This document shows positions 49,358 through 63,200 of a stretch of DNA of 64,000 nt, one piece after another (within the stretch, counting starts at the first letter, position 1; the number at the start of each line of letters is the position of its first letter). Where the stretch lies: contig OZ038320.1 in assembly GCA_964035795.1 (NCBI GenBank), positions 26,915,705 to 26,979,704 of the forward strand, read 5' to 3'. The notes beneath the pieces were generated by a model, which saw nothing but the letters and a program-made list of their open reading frames with translations, had not been told where the DNA came from and searched no databases. This DNA comes from Pterobdella sp. o SKG-2022 (taxonomy: Eukaryota > Annelida > Clitellata > Hirudinida > Piscicolidae). Position numbers and translations under genes: made by a program.

Positions 49358-50726
49358 GTGTGTTTTTTTATCTTTAAGTTTTTTTTTATCCTTTTAGGGA
49401 TTCTCATAAAGAACAGAACTGTTTTGTGATGTGGCAAATGTTAATGAAGATTAATGTTATAAAATTTTAGCTGTTCTCATAACCGATGGTTTGACGTTAT
49501 AACAAAAAATTTTTTTTGAAATAATGAAACTAAAAAAATCTCAATAGAACTCCGTTTCCAATTAAATATTTCCTTCCATTAAATGATTTACAAATCTTAC
49601 AATGCTTAGAAAGATTTCAATTTTTCATTTCAAAATTCTAGATTTATGAAAACGATAAAAACAATGAAAAAAATTATAGGGTTTTTAAGTTAGTTGCAGA
49701 TCAAATAAGGTTAAGGACTTGAGATAAGGCTATATATTTTTTTGCTGTTGGGATTCATCGTATAAAGGACGTAATATAGCCTGAAACAATAGTGAGAGAA
49801 ACAAATACAAAGTATTTATTTATTTATTTTTTAAGAAAATTTTACATTCTCAAGTGATGACCATTTTTTTGTTTCCCTCAATGGTCGTAAACAATTTTTG
49901 ATTCATTATGTTAGTTCGAAGTTCTGCTACTTCGTTTTTCATAACTTCATTTAGTATGTTTTCTAATTTGAAATTATTTTATTCTATTCTAAACGCTAAC
50001 TTTCTTAAACTAGGGTTAGTTCTAACGCGGTTTATTCATTAAAAAATTGTTGTCTAATTGAATAGGTTGGAAACCTTTTGACCTTTTATGAAAATTTTGA
50101 TTTACGATAAGTAAACAATTTTAGTTTATTTATAAAATATTTCGATGAAATTCCCGTATTCACTATATAAATGTATATAATAACTATTCAAGTTTAACGA
50201 AACTAAGTCAGTTTTTTTGTATTGGATAAACACTGAAGTTGAATTAATTTTCAAAATGATTTATTTGAAATTTTGAAAATAAATTACCTCTTCGCCGGCG
50301 AGATTTGAGAACTCTAAAACGCATATCTTAATTGATTCAAGATGTATTCAAAAGATTTTTAAATAAGTTTTGTTAGCTGCAATGAGTATACTTATAAGGT
50401 TGTAAAATTAGAATTATGGTGTTAAATAAAGTAAGCTAAAAAAAGCAGTCACTCATCAAGTAGTACTGTTGATGCTTTTAAAATCAAAAAAATCAACTAT
50501 TTGTATGTCTAATATGGCTTATATTTCAACTTATACAACTCTTATTAAAAATCATTTTGTGGATCAAATCTTTCTTGTAAATAATTCTACTTTTAACTCA
50601 TAGATGTTTAACACATATTTTTGCAAAGTATGACTTGAAATTAATTTTTTTAATTGAAAACTTCATTAATTTTATTTTTTACAGTATTAATTGAAACCAG
50701 TAGTTACCAGAAAATACGGAAAAACT

Positions 50727-53700
50727 ATGTTATTCCATAAACCCTTTTTATTGTGTCTTTTATTATCTCTTGTGGTAATATTAGAAGCAAGTAAGTCACA
50801 TGTTGAGTTATTCAAAACATTTAATGTATATTTTTATTAAGATATTTCTTAATTTAACCAATCCTCAAATGAGGCAGTTTAGACACCAAATGTTTGATAA
50901 ATTTTGTCTTTTTCTAATTAAAAATTAACATTAGCTAAATGTATCTAAAAACTTCCTTATTTCAATGTTTTAAAGATAAGTTTTAAGTTTAAATAAGTTT
51001 AGTCTTTTCGAAAATTTGTATTAAAATTATTATTGACAACTTACTTTGTTATAATTAAAAGAACGCATTCAACAAACATTAAATCTCTATTTTTAAACAA
51101 AAAATTTCACAAGGATTCTCTCGTCACAGACCAAAAAAAAATGACTTACAGCAAGACTCCATAAGAAAACACTACGACTTGGTTTTTGTGTTGGATGCTA
51201 GTCGGGATATAAAAAAAAATGAGTTTAAAAAGATGCAAGAGGTAGCGCTGAGTCTTGTGAGTAGGGAAGATATCAAGTCTGGAAACTGCAGGATTGGTCT
51301 AGTGACTTTTGCTTCTAGGGTTAAGACTGAGTTTCATCTTAAGGAGCACACAAAACCGGGAAAAATTATCAAAGCTATCAAGTATAGTCTACCTAATTAT
51401 ATCATTTAATTTTTCAGTTGTTGTTTATGTTTTCGTTTAAAAATTTAATGGTGAGGTTCAAAAACACCAATCTTGAGAATAATTGAAGTTTTTTAAACAG
51501 AGCGAGTTCTTATTCTGGAGGAAGTAAAGACTTTTATAAAGTTTTCAAGGAACTCAGAACGAGCTTTTTCCAGGTTACACTATCTAACACTTTGTTAGAT
51601 TTGACAGCGTCAATAAATTCTAATATATTTAAATAACGACTTCAATGTTAATCAATATCTTTTATTCCAATATCTTTAAATTTTTCAATAAAAATGTTAC
51701 TTTTTCGAACTTCTTCATAAAGGAAAAAAACGGTGACAGGAAAGACGCTCAAAACATAGTTGTACTTATAACCAGAGACAACGCGCCAAAATTAAAACGA
51801 ATCGTTGGTTTTCATTCTTGTAAAACTCAACTAAAATTCATAACTTCCAACCCATTGTAATGAAGCTATTGAGACGACTATAATGCTACTAAGGTTGAAA
51901 GGGAAGCAACGAAATTGCTCAAAACTGGTACAAAAATAATGCTTGTTGTCATGTCTGGCTCTAGAAAAGATGATGACTTCTCGAAGTAATGAAATTCATC
52001 CTATAAATCAACAATTATTTTTCGAAAAATTAGATTTCATCTTTTAAATGTCATTTTTTGTAACCCTTATCCTTAAGTTCCTCAACTTGACGATTTTTAA
52101 AACATATAACGATAATGATTATTTTTTTTTTTGAATTTGCTTAACAATGAATCAGAATAGCTACTGAGGTATTTGTCTTGAAGACGCCAAAAGATATTAT
52201 CAGTACCCCCTTTATGGAAAAAATTCAAACTAAATTTCAACGCCTTATCTCGCAGTCTTATTCTAAAAGTGGTTCTTATGTTTTTGAAGTATTTTTCTAA
52301 ACGTTTTTTATCCATAATTTCCAAATTTTTAATGAGATATTTATTGTATTAAATTTAAAAACTACACTATAAATTACTATCACTTCAGTTACTACTTCTA
52401 CCACAACTACTTTTACTACCACTACTACTACTACCACTACCACTGTTCCAAAAGTTGTAACAGTATCTCATGAAACGAAAAAACTTGATGAGAACAAGTA
52501 TTATGGAAATTATGAAAAAGAAGACAATGGATATTTAGAAGGACACGAAACGGCTATCCAAACATCCACCCCCACAACAACCCCTATTACTACTGTCACT
52601 CTCGAAACCACAACGTCGAGAAAAACTAAGACTACAACGTCAAAAAAAGCCACAACTACAACTAAAATTATTACAACAACTAAAGTTAAGCGACTAAGTA
52701 ATTGAAACACATTTGTGCTTCAAAAAAAATACATTTTCATTAAAATTTCAAGGTACTGCCGCAAAAACGACATTTTCTAGATCATTTAGAACTTTAGCTC
52801 CCAAAAACGCTCTAAAAGATTTTTCTGAATACAACGTAACTGGTTGGAATATTTTAGTGATTCAATAAACTATTTCTAATACTTCTATACAATAGGCATA
52901 TCTTTTAATAAAAATTTTCCTATAAATTTCAAATTTTGATGAACTGTTTTAGAGTGTAAAGGGTCAGCAGACATCGTCTTTTTAGTAGACAGTTCAGCTA
53001 GCATCACTAGTTATAATTACAGAAAACTTTCAAGATACCTCATCACAATTGTATCTCTTATGGATATTGACAGTGGGAGGTTAGTCGTTCTGAGTTTCTT
53101 TACTGATGAGAACTATCTTATTCATTTTATACAACATTTTATTTTAATTAAAGTGAAATTCCATGTAATTTTTAGGTTCAGGGTAGCAGTCGTAATATAT
53201 AGTTCGTATGCAAAAACTGTTTTTGATTTGGCACCTAGAAGCAAAGAAGAAATTATTCACTTTTTAAGAAATTTGCCTTATCTGCAACAAGACACCAACA
53301 CACATTCGGGTCTGAAGAAAGTCAGATCTCAAGTTTGTAGCTGAAAATAACATGAAAGCTAAACACTCATACTATTTTTTATTTATAGATCTTAGAATCG
53401 GAACATAACAGACCTGAAGTTCAAGACATAGTGATCATCATAACAGATGGCATGTCGAACATTAACACTGGCTTAACTGCTCCAGAAGCCAGAAAAATTA
53501 AACAGGGAGCCACTCTCATCGCGGGAATAGGAATCGGTCTAGCTAACATGGTTCATTTATACATTCGTACTCTGAGTCTAAAGCTCATTATCATTCTCAA
53601 ATTATTATTTTAAAATATTTCAGAGTTCAAAAAGTTTTGTATTGCACTTTGGCTTGAGAATCATTATATTGTTTATCAATTAGGTGTTTAGGTTTGCATA

Positions 53701-56700
53701 TTTTGTATCAAATCAAATAACTTGGTTTTTACTAAAAATGTCAACTAGGCGGAACTTTATGAAATCGTGTCAAAGCCAAAAGACCAGCTAGCTATGTCTG
53801 TTAGAAATTACCACCAACTTCAAAAATTCGCCAGCCAATTCATCAAAATGATCTGCCAAAGTGAAATATTTTCAAATCTTAAATTATAAATTTGCAGTTC
53901 AATTTCGACAAAAATTTAAAAATACTTTTTAAATTACCCTCAAGCAAACAACGCCTGTGCATCAAATCCTTGTAAGAATGGTGTGTGCAAATCCCATTTG
54001 AATCAGCATTTCTGTGAATGTCCCTTTGGTTACACCGGCAGAAACTGTTCTTTGTGTAAGTTTAAATTTTCCATGCATTTCCTATTGCTTTTTTATTTAT
54101 AGATTGAAAACATGAGTATAAATGTATTTGGAAATGAATATGTTTCAACTTGTGCTTGTTTGAATTTTTCAGCATGTGAATCGCCCTTGGATCTAGTTTT
54201 CATGATTGAGAACTCAGGGGCGGTAGGAGTGCAGCATTTCAGAAAAATTAAAACCTTTTTGAAGGTTAGCAAAATATTCAATTTAAACATTTGAAGCTGA
54301 ATTCAAAATATATTAAAAATAGTTTTTATTGACAAATGTTTCAATAAATAACAGGATATGGTTGAAGAAATAAATTTTGGATCGTGTGACGTAAGAATTG
54401 GTCTAGTCAAATTCGGATCAGAATCATCAATTCAGTTTCATTTGAAAGAGTATCGTTCTAGATACGACATACAAAATGCAATTGACAAAGTTGAGTTTTC
54501 ATACGGGCATTGTTACATGGCTGGAGCTCTGAGAACTATTCACTCAAAAATGTTCAGAGTCGAAAACGGTGCAAGAGTTGACTCCAAAAAAATTGTATTC
54601 ATAGTTGGAAGAGCTATAATAGACTCAAAACCGTATGAAATTATGGAGCAGATAAGAATCATAAAAAATATGGGAATCTATTTGAGTACTTTAGCTGTTG
54701 AGTCAGAAGAAGAGGGCATAGCTACAATGTCGAAAATGGCGAGTTCCTTTGAAGGAGCCTGGTCTATTGAGTACTTCAGTCAAATCACCAAATTCTACGT
54801 ATCTGTTCTCCGTTACATTTTCTATGGTTATTGAAATTATTAATTAAAGTTGTGGTAATTATCTAATAAGTTAGCCTATACAGTTCAAAAATAAACTTCA
54901 CTTATTATCCTAACTTTATTTTTTCTTTCTCATAGACGTCAAGCAATGCAATGAAAAACTTTGTCAAAACCAAGGAACATGTATTAATCACCACGCTTAT
55001 TTTCAGTGCAAATGCCAACCTGGCTTTGCCGGATTGGCTTGTCAAAAAGGTGTTTCACAATTTCTTTTATATTTTGAATATGTGGGACAGAAATGAACTC
55101 TTCAGTTTTAAGATTTGACAAACGAACGAATATTATAAATCTATCTTTCACTAGCTAAATTTTTTTTCATTAGTCACATTTGTTTTAGTTTATTTTATAT
55201 ATAAAAATAAATGACTAAAAAAAATTCCACATATTCTCACGATAGCCATTAGCTTAAAAGCCGATTTAGTCTTCATACTGGACCCATCTATCAAAATGCT
55301 TCGCCACAGTTTCTCTATCATAATCAAGGCTATCGAAACCGCTATAATGAACTTGCCAATGGATCATGATGAGGTCGGATAAATCTAGTTTATTTATATA
55401 TTGAGATTGAATAAATGTCCTGTCTTTATAAATAAACTTAAGTATAATAAATTTAGTAGGGTCATGTAGATTGTTTCAATTAATGCATTTAATCATATAT
55501 TTTTAATTTTTTTGATGAATTGAATAAATATGCATTGTTGTTTTCAATAATAAATTTCGATATATAATTAAGGTTCGTGTTTCCCTAATGAAATTGGGAA
55601 AAGGAAATTTTGTCAAAAGGTATTTCATTGAAGTTGGAGGCAGGGTTGGTGTTTTAATTAATATCGCAATTATTTCAAGATTAACTCATAAATTAGATTT
55701 TGAAAAGTTGTTTAATATAATAAAATTTTCAAACATAGACGTCTTTATATAAAGGCTTTATAAATAATCTTACAAAATTTTATATTTTCAACCTCGCAAG
55801 ATGGACGTCATAAGGGCATTGCATGCAATGAATTTTGAAGAAGGCAACTATTACAGCTATGAGTTTTCGGAGGCTTTGGTTGAAGATGTGGGTTGTTTGA
55901 TGTATTTTATGTATCATTTTTATATGTCACGTAGATAACGCTTATTATAACTAGTGATTGCGCAACCTATTTGGTCGACTTAATTGTTGAAACTACTTAA
56001 TACTAATCAGGATATCAACTTGATTTCATAACACAGATTTTTTGTAAATATAAAATATAAATGTATATTGATAGGTCTACACAAAAGCGAAAGGTGATCG
56101 AGCAGGAGTTAAAAATTATGTGGTTTTGATTTCAAGAGGGAAGATCTGGAATTATGAAGTCGACCGTGTCAAAATCCCAAAAAAATATGCGATCAGGCTT
56201 TACGGTATTTTATGATTCAATTATGACATTTTTGAGTCAAATTTTATTCAAACTTGATAGAATCTTTGGTCTACAATTTTTATTTATTTAAAATGTCTAG
56301 CTCTATAATCTCAGTTCTCAAAAATTTTAAAAGTTTGTAATAGTTCCAAAAAACACCATTAAGCCATTGGTTTGGACGTGAAAGAGAAAAACAGAGGTCA
56401 GTTGGCTCAAATAGTGGATTCATCTGAAGACCTGGTATGGGCGCAACCAGCCGAGCTTGAAGCTAGCCTTTTGAAAGTCATCGATAAAATGGCCGAAGGT
56501 TTAGCTTATTTCATAGAATAAACTTTCAGTCAATAAAATTTTTTGAATTCAATTTTTTCATCTTACTTCAAAAAAAATTTTTCTAATACTGAGAGTTTTT
56601 ATTTAAAGTTTTTAATTTTTTTTCTTTTATAAATAGAAGAAAAGAACTGTTTTGGAGGAGTGAAATGCATGAACGGAGGAGAGTGTGTGCCTGGAAGAGC

Positions 56701-59700
56701 CATGTGTGAATGCAAGCCTGGCTTTTGCCGCAAAGACTGCTCCGAAGGTTTTACACCGGCTTTTTAGAAGATAAATTTTGAAAAACATTTTTAATTATTA
56801 TAGACTAGAAGCGAGCTAAAACCCATATGTGGATAAATTTTTGAAATGTTTAAGTACATTTTGATCAATAAATATTGCTTCTAAATAACTCACAGAGTGT
56901 AGTGGCCCAATTGACTTGAGTTTGATCATTGATTCGTCCAATGAAATAGGCAAAGAGAACTTTTACAAAGTTATCGATTTCATAGTACATTTCCTTGAAG
57001 AACTTAACATCAACACCACACAAACGAGACTGGCCTTCACCCTTTACAGCAACACAGCTAGAACTTTGGTCTATTTTGATAAAAATAATCTGACTCAAAT
57101 CTTTGATATCATTGAGAATTCAAAATACAAGGGAGGGTGCTTAAAACTTTCTAAAACCTTTGACACTGGTAAGAAGTTTCATCACACGTAGTTACAATTG
57201 ATTTTTAAATTTAAATAACTGACCAATTTTAAAATTATATAAAATTATTTCATACCCAGTGAGAAAATCGGTTTTTGTTGATGCTCATGGTGATAGGCCG
57301 GGTGTTAAAAACGTAGCTATTTTGGTAACTAGTAGTGATGGTAATGTTGGAGTTGAAGCTGAAGGAGTTGAAAAAAACGGCCTCAAATTTGTGAAAGACA
57401 AAAATGTTCATTTAACGGTGATTGGACCCCACATTGAAAAAGCTGTAACTCTCAAAAAACTTTCTGGTGGCAATTACTTCCTTGTGGATGAGAGTTACAA
57501 CGACCTTAAAAGCATCACTCAAAAAATCATTCTCAATATTCAAGATGGTTTGTTATATTTGATTGAATGACTGATGAATCAAATATCTGTACTCTTTGAT
57601 ATAAGATATAATTTAATTTGTTTAAAACATAGATGGTAACAGTTGCGAGCCCAATCCATGCCAAAATGAAGGAAAGTGCATCGACGGAATGAAGGATTAT
57701 ACTTGTGTTTGTTTCGATGGTTTCCAAGGAAAAAATTGCGAAAAAGGTAGAAATAAAATTCCTATAACGACTCAAGTCTTTTAGATTTTGAATTCATGTT
57801 TTGCTGTTTTTGGTTAGGGAAACCATTTCATAGATATTAAATAAAATTTTCATTATATTTCCAAACAGGATTCGACTACGATATCGACTTAGCTTTTGTG
57901 ATTGATACAAGCAGAAGTGTTGGACAGCACAACTTTAAAATCCTTCAAAAGTTCTTGGTTTCCGTCATTCGTAAACTACCTGTCTCCGCTGGTCGAGCAC
58001 GAATCGCATTAGTTACATTTTCTAAATACGCTCAGGTTATTAGTTCCTTTTGTATGAATTCAAACAAATAATTTTATGAGCATAAATTAATTTTAAAACA
58101 CAATTTTCTAGATTCGTTTCCGACTTGATGATTATAAAAAAGCTGAAGCATTGATACACCGAATTTTGACATTGAGTTACTACGGTTCAAATGAGAACGA
58201 TGATGTCTTAGCCATGAAGACGTGCCAAGAAGGAGTTTTTGTAGAAAGAAGAGGATCCAGACCTGCAGCTATCAACACTATCATATATATCACTGATGGT
58301 CCTTATGGAATCCCAACAAAAGCCCAACTAATGCAAGCAAGTTCAATGGATTCTTCAGATATTCGTATAATCACTATTGCTATATATCTTGACGAAAAAA
58401 CAAATTTGAAAACGGAAGAAAACCTTGCGAAATTGCCCGTAACAACTTTTGCTCCGGGAAGTTATTATAATTTTTTCTATGGGATTGATTCATACGTAGA
58501 TCCTAACTATAGAGGTCTTCTCATTTATTCAGTTCTTTCGAGTGATAAAATATATCTTTCTAATTTTGATGAGCTGGATGAAATAAGAGCGTTTTATTTA
58601 GTGGAAAAACTACAAGAAATAAGAGCCTCGGTTCCTTCAGTCACTCCAATTAACGAAAAACCTCCCATCACTTTCAACCTTTATGATTTTCTTAATAACA
58701 ACCAAACTACGACTGCTAAACCTGCAAAATTCATAAAAATTTCTAAAGAAAAAAAAGGTTCATCTTCAAAAGTTTCTGAAACCAGCAAATTTGAAACACA
58801 CAACAACAACCGCACAGTTAAAACTTCAAAATCAAGCAAAACTAAAACTAAGGTTACTGAAACCAAAATGACTAAAAGCAAAAGCTCAAAAAACTCTGAT
58901 ACACCATCAGAATTTAAAATAAAAGAAACCTATCAAATACATGAAAAGAAAGAAGGTGGTGGCAAAAAGAAAACTTCATCAAAAGTGCAATCAACCATTA
59001 CGAAATCTCCAAAGACTAAACCCTCAACAATGAGAAACCTTATAGAAGTGTATGGCGACTATTCCGAGGGATTTGAAGGTTGAAATCAAAAGTTATAATT
59101 TCTTTTTAAATCGATGAATCTCTGTTTCTAAATTTTCATTGGTTTGCAGACGAAGTGTGTATTAATCCGATAGACTTAGTCATTGGTCTGGCTTTCCCTC
59201 CTTCTACAGACGCTAAAGAGTTTCAAACTTATATTATTGAAGGTATATATTTTTTATTCATCAATTTAATTTAATGCTTAATTGAACTATTTTCATCAAA
59301 AGGGTTCGTCAAATCTTTTATAAAACGATTTAAAATTGGAGCAAACTTCACAAGAGTTTCAGTTTTTTCATATGATGATTTTGGAGAAATTGATACAAAG
59401 TTTTATCTCAACGACTATTTCGAAATCTCGGACTTGTTAGAACTTGGGCTTTATGGAATTAAAGTGAGACAGGGCCCGATTGACCTGCAGAAAGCTTTAG
59501 ACTACATAGACAACATTGCTTTCAACCCAGCTAGAGGTGCTCGAGAAGATGTTACTAATATGGTGTATCTTTTGACTGATTTGCCATCCGAAGAAGAATT
59601 CACACGCATTGAAAAAAAGCTTAACAATTTGATTGATGATGGCAAAAACACTTTGTTAGTAACAAATGGTGAGAGAGACGAGAAAAGCTCGAACACGTAT

Positions 59701-59796
59701 AACCTGAAAAGCAAGCAAGACTACGCACAGACTATAAAGTCACTTCTAATATTTGCCTGCAACGATGCTGATGTTAGTTATGATGACGATATGTAA
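50727..59796 (+). CDS. Large secreted protein with seven VWA and four EGF-like domains
   Basis: 29 phase-matched exons, 1840 residues: 50727-50790, 51114-51381, 51501-51573, 51723-51807, 51874-51985, 52156-52271, 52389-52697, 52753-52842, 52953-53079, 53176-53332, 53389-53550, 53749-53860, 53945-54055, 54173-54264, 54355-54826, 54936-55049, 55246-55373, 55573-55644, 55801-55887, 56075-56204, 56364-56498, 56637-56747, 56896-57168, 57260-57547, 57633-57746, 57869-58035, 58112-59078, 59150-59242, 59303-59796. Signal peptide [20 protein letters not shown]; no later membrane helix. Order: VWA1 (44-235), Thr-rich linker (240-370), VWA2 (376-558), EGF1, VWA3, EGF2, VWA4, EGF3, VWA5, EGF4, VWA6 (1270-1480), Lys/Ser/Thr linker, VWA7 (1650-1835). 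MIDAS DxSxS is intact in VWA2 (DSSAS) and VWA6 (DTSRS), both with TDG, and degenerate elsewhere. Probably an extracellular-matrix or cuticle/adhesion protein. No named orthologue recognised. Confidence 0.9.
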
Positions 59797-60247
59797 CGTG
59801 GGGGCTAGGTGGACGCCAGCTTAATCTGTCATTTATATTTTATGTAGTTTGGAACATTTTTATATCTGTATGAGTCGATTTTGACATGCTGGTTAAAAGT
59901 TGTCTTGTTTTTCATTTCATCACACTTTTAGTGTATTTTTTAGCTTTTATTGAGTTAATTTTATTAGTATTTACTATAAAGCCACAAACTTATACTTATA
60001 TACTTCTTACGTTTCAAACAATTCTAACTCTTAGTTTCATTCATTTTTGGCAGTTTTTGCGATTTAAGTGTACGACGAAGAAAAATAAACAAATTTTCGA
60101 TATTTTATTAAAAAAAAATTTCAGAAAATTTTCAATTAGCTGAATTTTATTGAAATTAAACTATTTTATATTTAATTTAAAAGTTTCAAAAAATCAGTTC
60201 AAAAAACCGATTAAATTTATTTTAGTCATGAAAATTTTATTGTTGAA
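59797..60247. other. Spacer between convergent VWA-EGF gene and ELP3
   Basis: 450 bp holding both 3' UTRs. No other feature seen. Confidence 0.5.
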
Positions 60248-63200
60248 TCATGCTAGTCTCTTCGTCATGTAGGGTCCTTTAAGTTCATAACCGATTTTAC
60301 GATAATAGTTTCTCGTTCCAACACCTTCAGAAATTTTGCATTTATTAATAAAAACGTTTGATCCATTAATACTTGAAAAAACAAAAAAATTAAAAATATA
60401 TAGAATGATGAATAGTATTAGTCAACTGCTTTCTTCCCCAGGTACTGGGATGCGTACAGCAGTGTAATCTGATATGGATTGTTAGTATTACAACCTGAGA
60501 TGACAGCGATTTTGTTGGAGCCATGTTCTTCCAAAGCGATTCTCTCAGCCTCTTCCATCAGCATCATGCCAAATCCCTTAAAAATAAGAAAAAAATTAAA
60601 AATAAATTCAAAGTAGTTATTACACTATCGAATCGAATTGTGAAAGCACCTGATGTTGAAACTTGCTCGGGTCTCTGGCACTCACAGGAACCACGCTGCC
60701 ATAAACGTGCAACTCTCGAACAATGGAACAGCCGCCTTTGAGTTCAGGCCTGTTGAGATTATCCGAGTTATATACTTCAACGTGAAACTTCTGATCTTGA
60801 AACAAAGTGGTTAAAATATTACTATGATAAAAATTGTGAATTTAATTATTTTTACTATCATTATTATAGTTATCATATTACACTGTATACAAAAGAAGAA
60901 CTGCACCTGAATGAGTTTTCAGAGCACTTCCTGAGCCTCAGGAGGCCAATCAGGATATCTTGCTGGGGGTCCTCGTATGAGATGAACGTCTCCCACCCAC
61001 CATTCGCCACATAGTCTCGTCTTATTAGCTCTACCTTTGTCAAAATTAATGATGATGTAAGATTGCACAAGGGTGTAAAGTAGTTTGTGATTTATTTTAT
61101 TAGTTAGTGTTATTATTGTTTTTATGATGATGATGATGATGATGTGTTATCATTTTTTTAAATATTTATTTTAAAAAGTACTTTATTTAGTATTTAATAA
61201 ACTATTTTACTTAAATGAATTTAATATAATTTCTTCAAACTATGAGGTATTTTACTAAAAAACACACCAATTTCTTTAAACTCTCAATACAAAACCTACT
61301 CCTTATACACATAAACAAAAACCACTAGAGCTAATACAACCAATACATGATATTGAATCAAAACATGACATCTCAAACAATGACCCACCTCATAAGGCTT
61401 CACTTTGTTGTGTATCTCTTGTATGCCGACCTCCCTTGTCCTTATGTCCCTGCACTGAGTGCCGAGGTCTTCCATGCGTTTCAACGCCAGCTCTCTCAGG
61501 TTGCCGTGGTCCACACCGCTAGACACCAAAGGCATCGGAATATCCCTGGAACAATGTGATGGGGTATTATTATTGGGGTTATTCGAATCTTCATATATCA
61601 TTGAATCTTCATACATTATTTCACGAATTATTTAAAATATCAATATGAAAAATGAAATGTTTATATAATATATCGTTTTTATGAGACAATTGATTCATTC
61701 ATTGATTGATTGGTAACGTTTTTAAATATGAAATAAATAATTAATATGATTTTTATATATAAGATAACAAACCTCTGAACCCTGTAGACTCTCATCCAAG
61801 GAGGCACAAGAGAGAGGATCCTGGCGACCAGATCCACAAGCACATTTGGAGGGTAGCTCTTGTATCGACCAGTCTTCCACAATTCATACAAACCTTGTTG
61901 GAAACATCCATTACCTTTTAAGACTTGATATTTATTTAATGTTCAAGCATCTCGTTATAAGCTTGATATTTATGTGATGTTTAAGTTTTTTAATTTTATC
62001 ATAACTTATTTATGCAATGTTTAAGCATTGTCACCTGTTCCTCTAATCACTAATGTGGGGTACAACTTCATGCCATCAGGCCTGAACTCGGGGTTCTCGA
62101 AGAACTCCTGTGATGTTCCAGTTATTTTTTTTAATGATTATCCTTATATATATAAACGTTGATGCTCTTATTATCTTTGTTAAGCTATTATCATTTTATC
62201 ACATATAAAAAATTATTCAGAAGCTGATGCAATTTATTATCTTATGAAATTTTACAAAAATATTGCCATAAAAAATGAATATCGGTTAAAATAGCTCCAT
62301 AAAACAAATAAAAAAATTACGCAGGCTAGGAACCGAACCCAGAAGCTAAGATACAATTAATAAGCCAACCAAAACAACCAAATCTACAATGAAAACAACA
62401 GACCACAAACTGGTCGATGTCTCTCTCAAGACCCACGTTAGGCAAATCAGGCATCATATGACTCACAACCTTGAATCCAGCATCCTTCGAGAGCTTGAAT
62501 GACTCACACGTGGCTTTCACTGTGTGCCCTCTGTAAGCATATATCATTATATCACTGAAATCATATAATTTTATAGGTTTAATGATATAATTTATTGGTT
62601 AAATCTTAATTATATGATTTTATTGAAGTAGCCAATAATATACAAACTTCTCCACCACCTCAAACATATAAAGTCACGAATTATAACCTATTAGTGTCTC
62701 TGGCCACATCCTCATATACACTTTGGACTCCGATCTCAAGCCTGGTGCAGCCATAATTCAGCATATCACTGTCGTGATTGTCAAGTGATGTTACTTTTGA
62801 CAAGTGGTACCATTTAGGTATTACTTAGAGCAATTTTTACAGAGAATAAGAATTATTTTTCAAATGATCGAGATAAAATGGTATTAATCATGTTGAGGTT
62901 AATTGTAAATGAACTCACGATAAATGTTTTTTGAGGCAGTAATCTGGTCTTGTTTCGATAGTGATGCCGATGCATTTTGTGTTACTTCGTTCTGAATATC
63001 TGGTGAATAGTTAACATTAAATATCTGGCAAAGGTAATGATTACCGTTATAGAAGATTCTCATAGAAATTATTCCATTCACAACGAAGTTTCATGAAAAA
63101 TGGAATTAATGAAAAAAATTCCTTATTGAACAAATTGACACCTCCAAAACAAGATGAAGTATCATTTAATAAACAATGAAAAAATTCATAACAATTAAAT

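Noticed and set aside
52097..52324. 75-codon minus-strand frame
   Set aside because: It is antisense to exon 6 of the VWA-EGF gene, whose plus-strand phases fit perfectly.
62290..62400. tRNA-like T-arm (ctgggttcggttcctag) followed by a T run on the minus strand in an ELP3 intron
   Set aside because: No matching 5' acceptor stem, D-arm or anticodon arm could be folded; at most a tRNA-derived SINE scrap.
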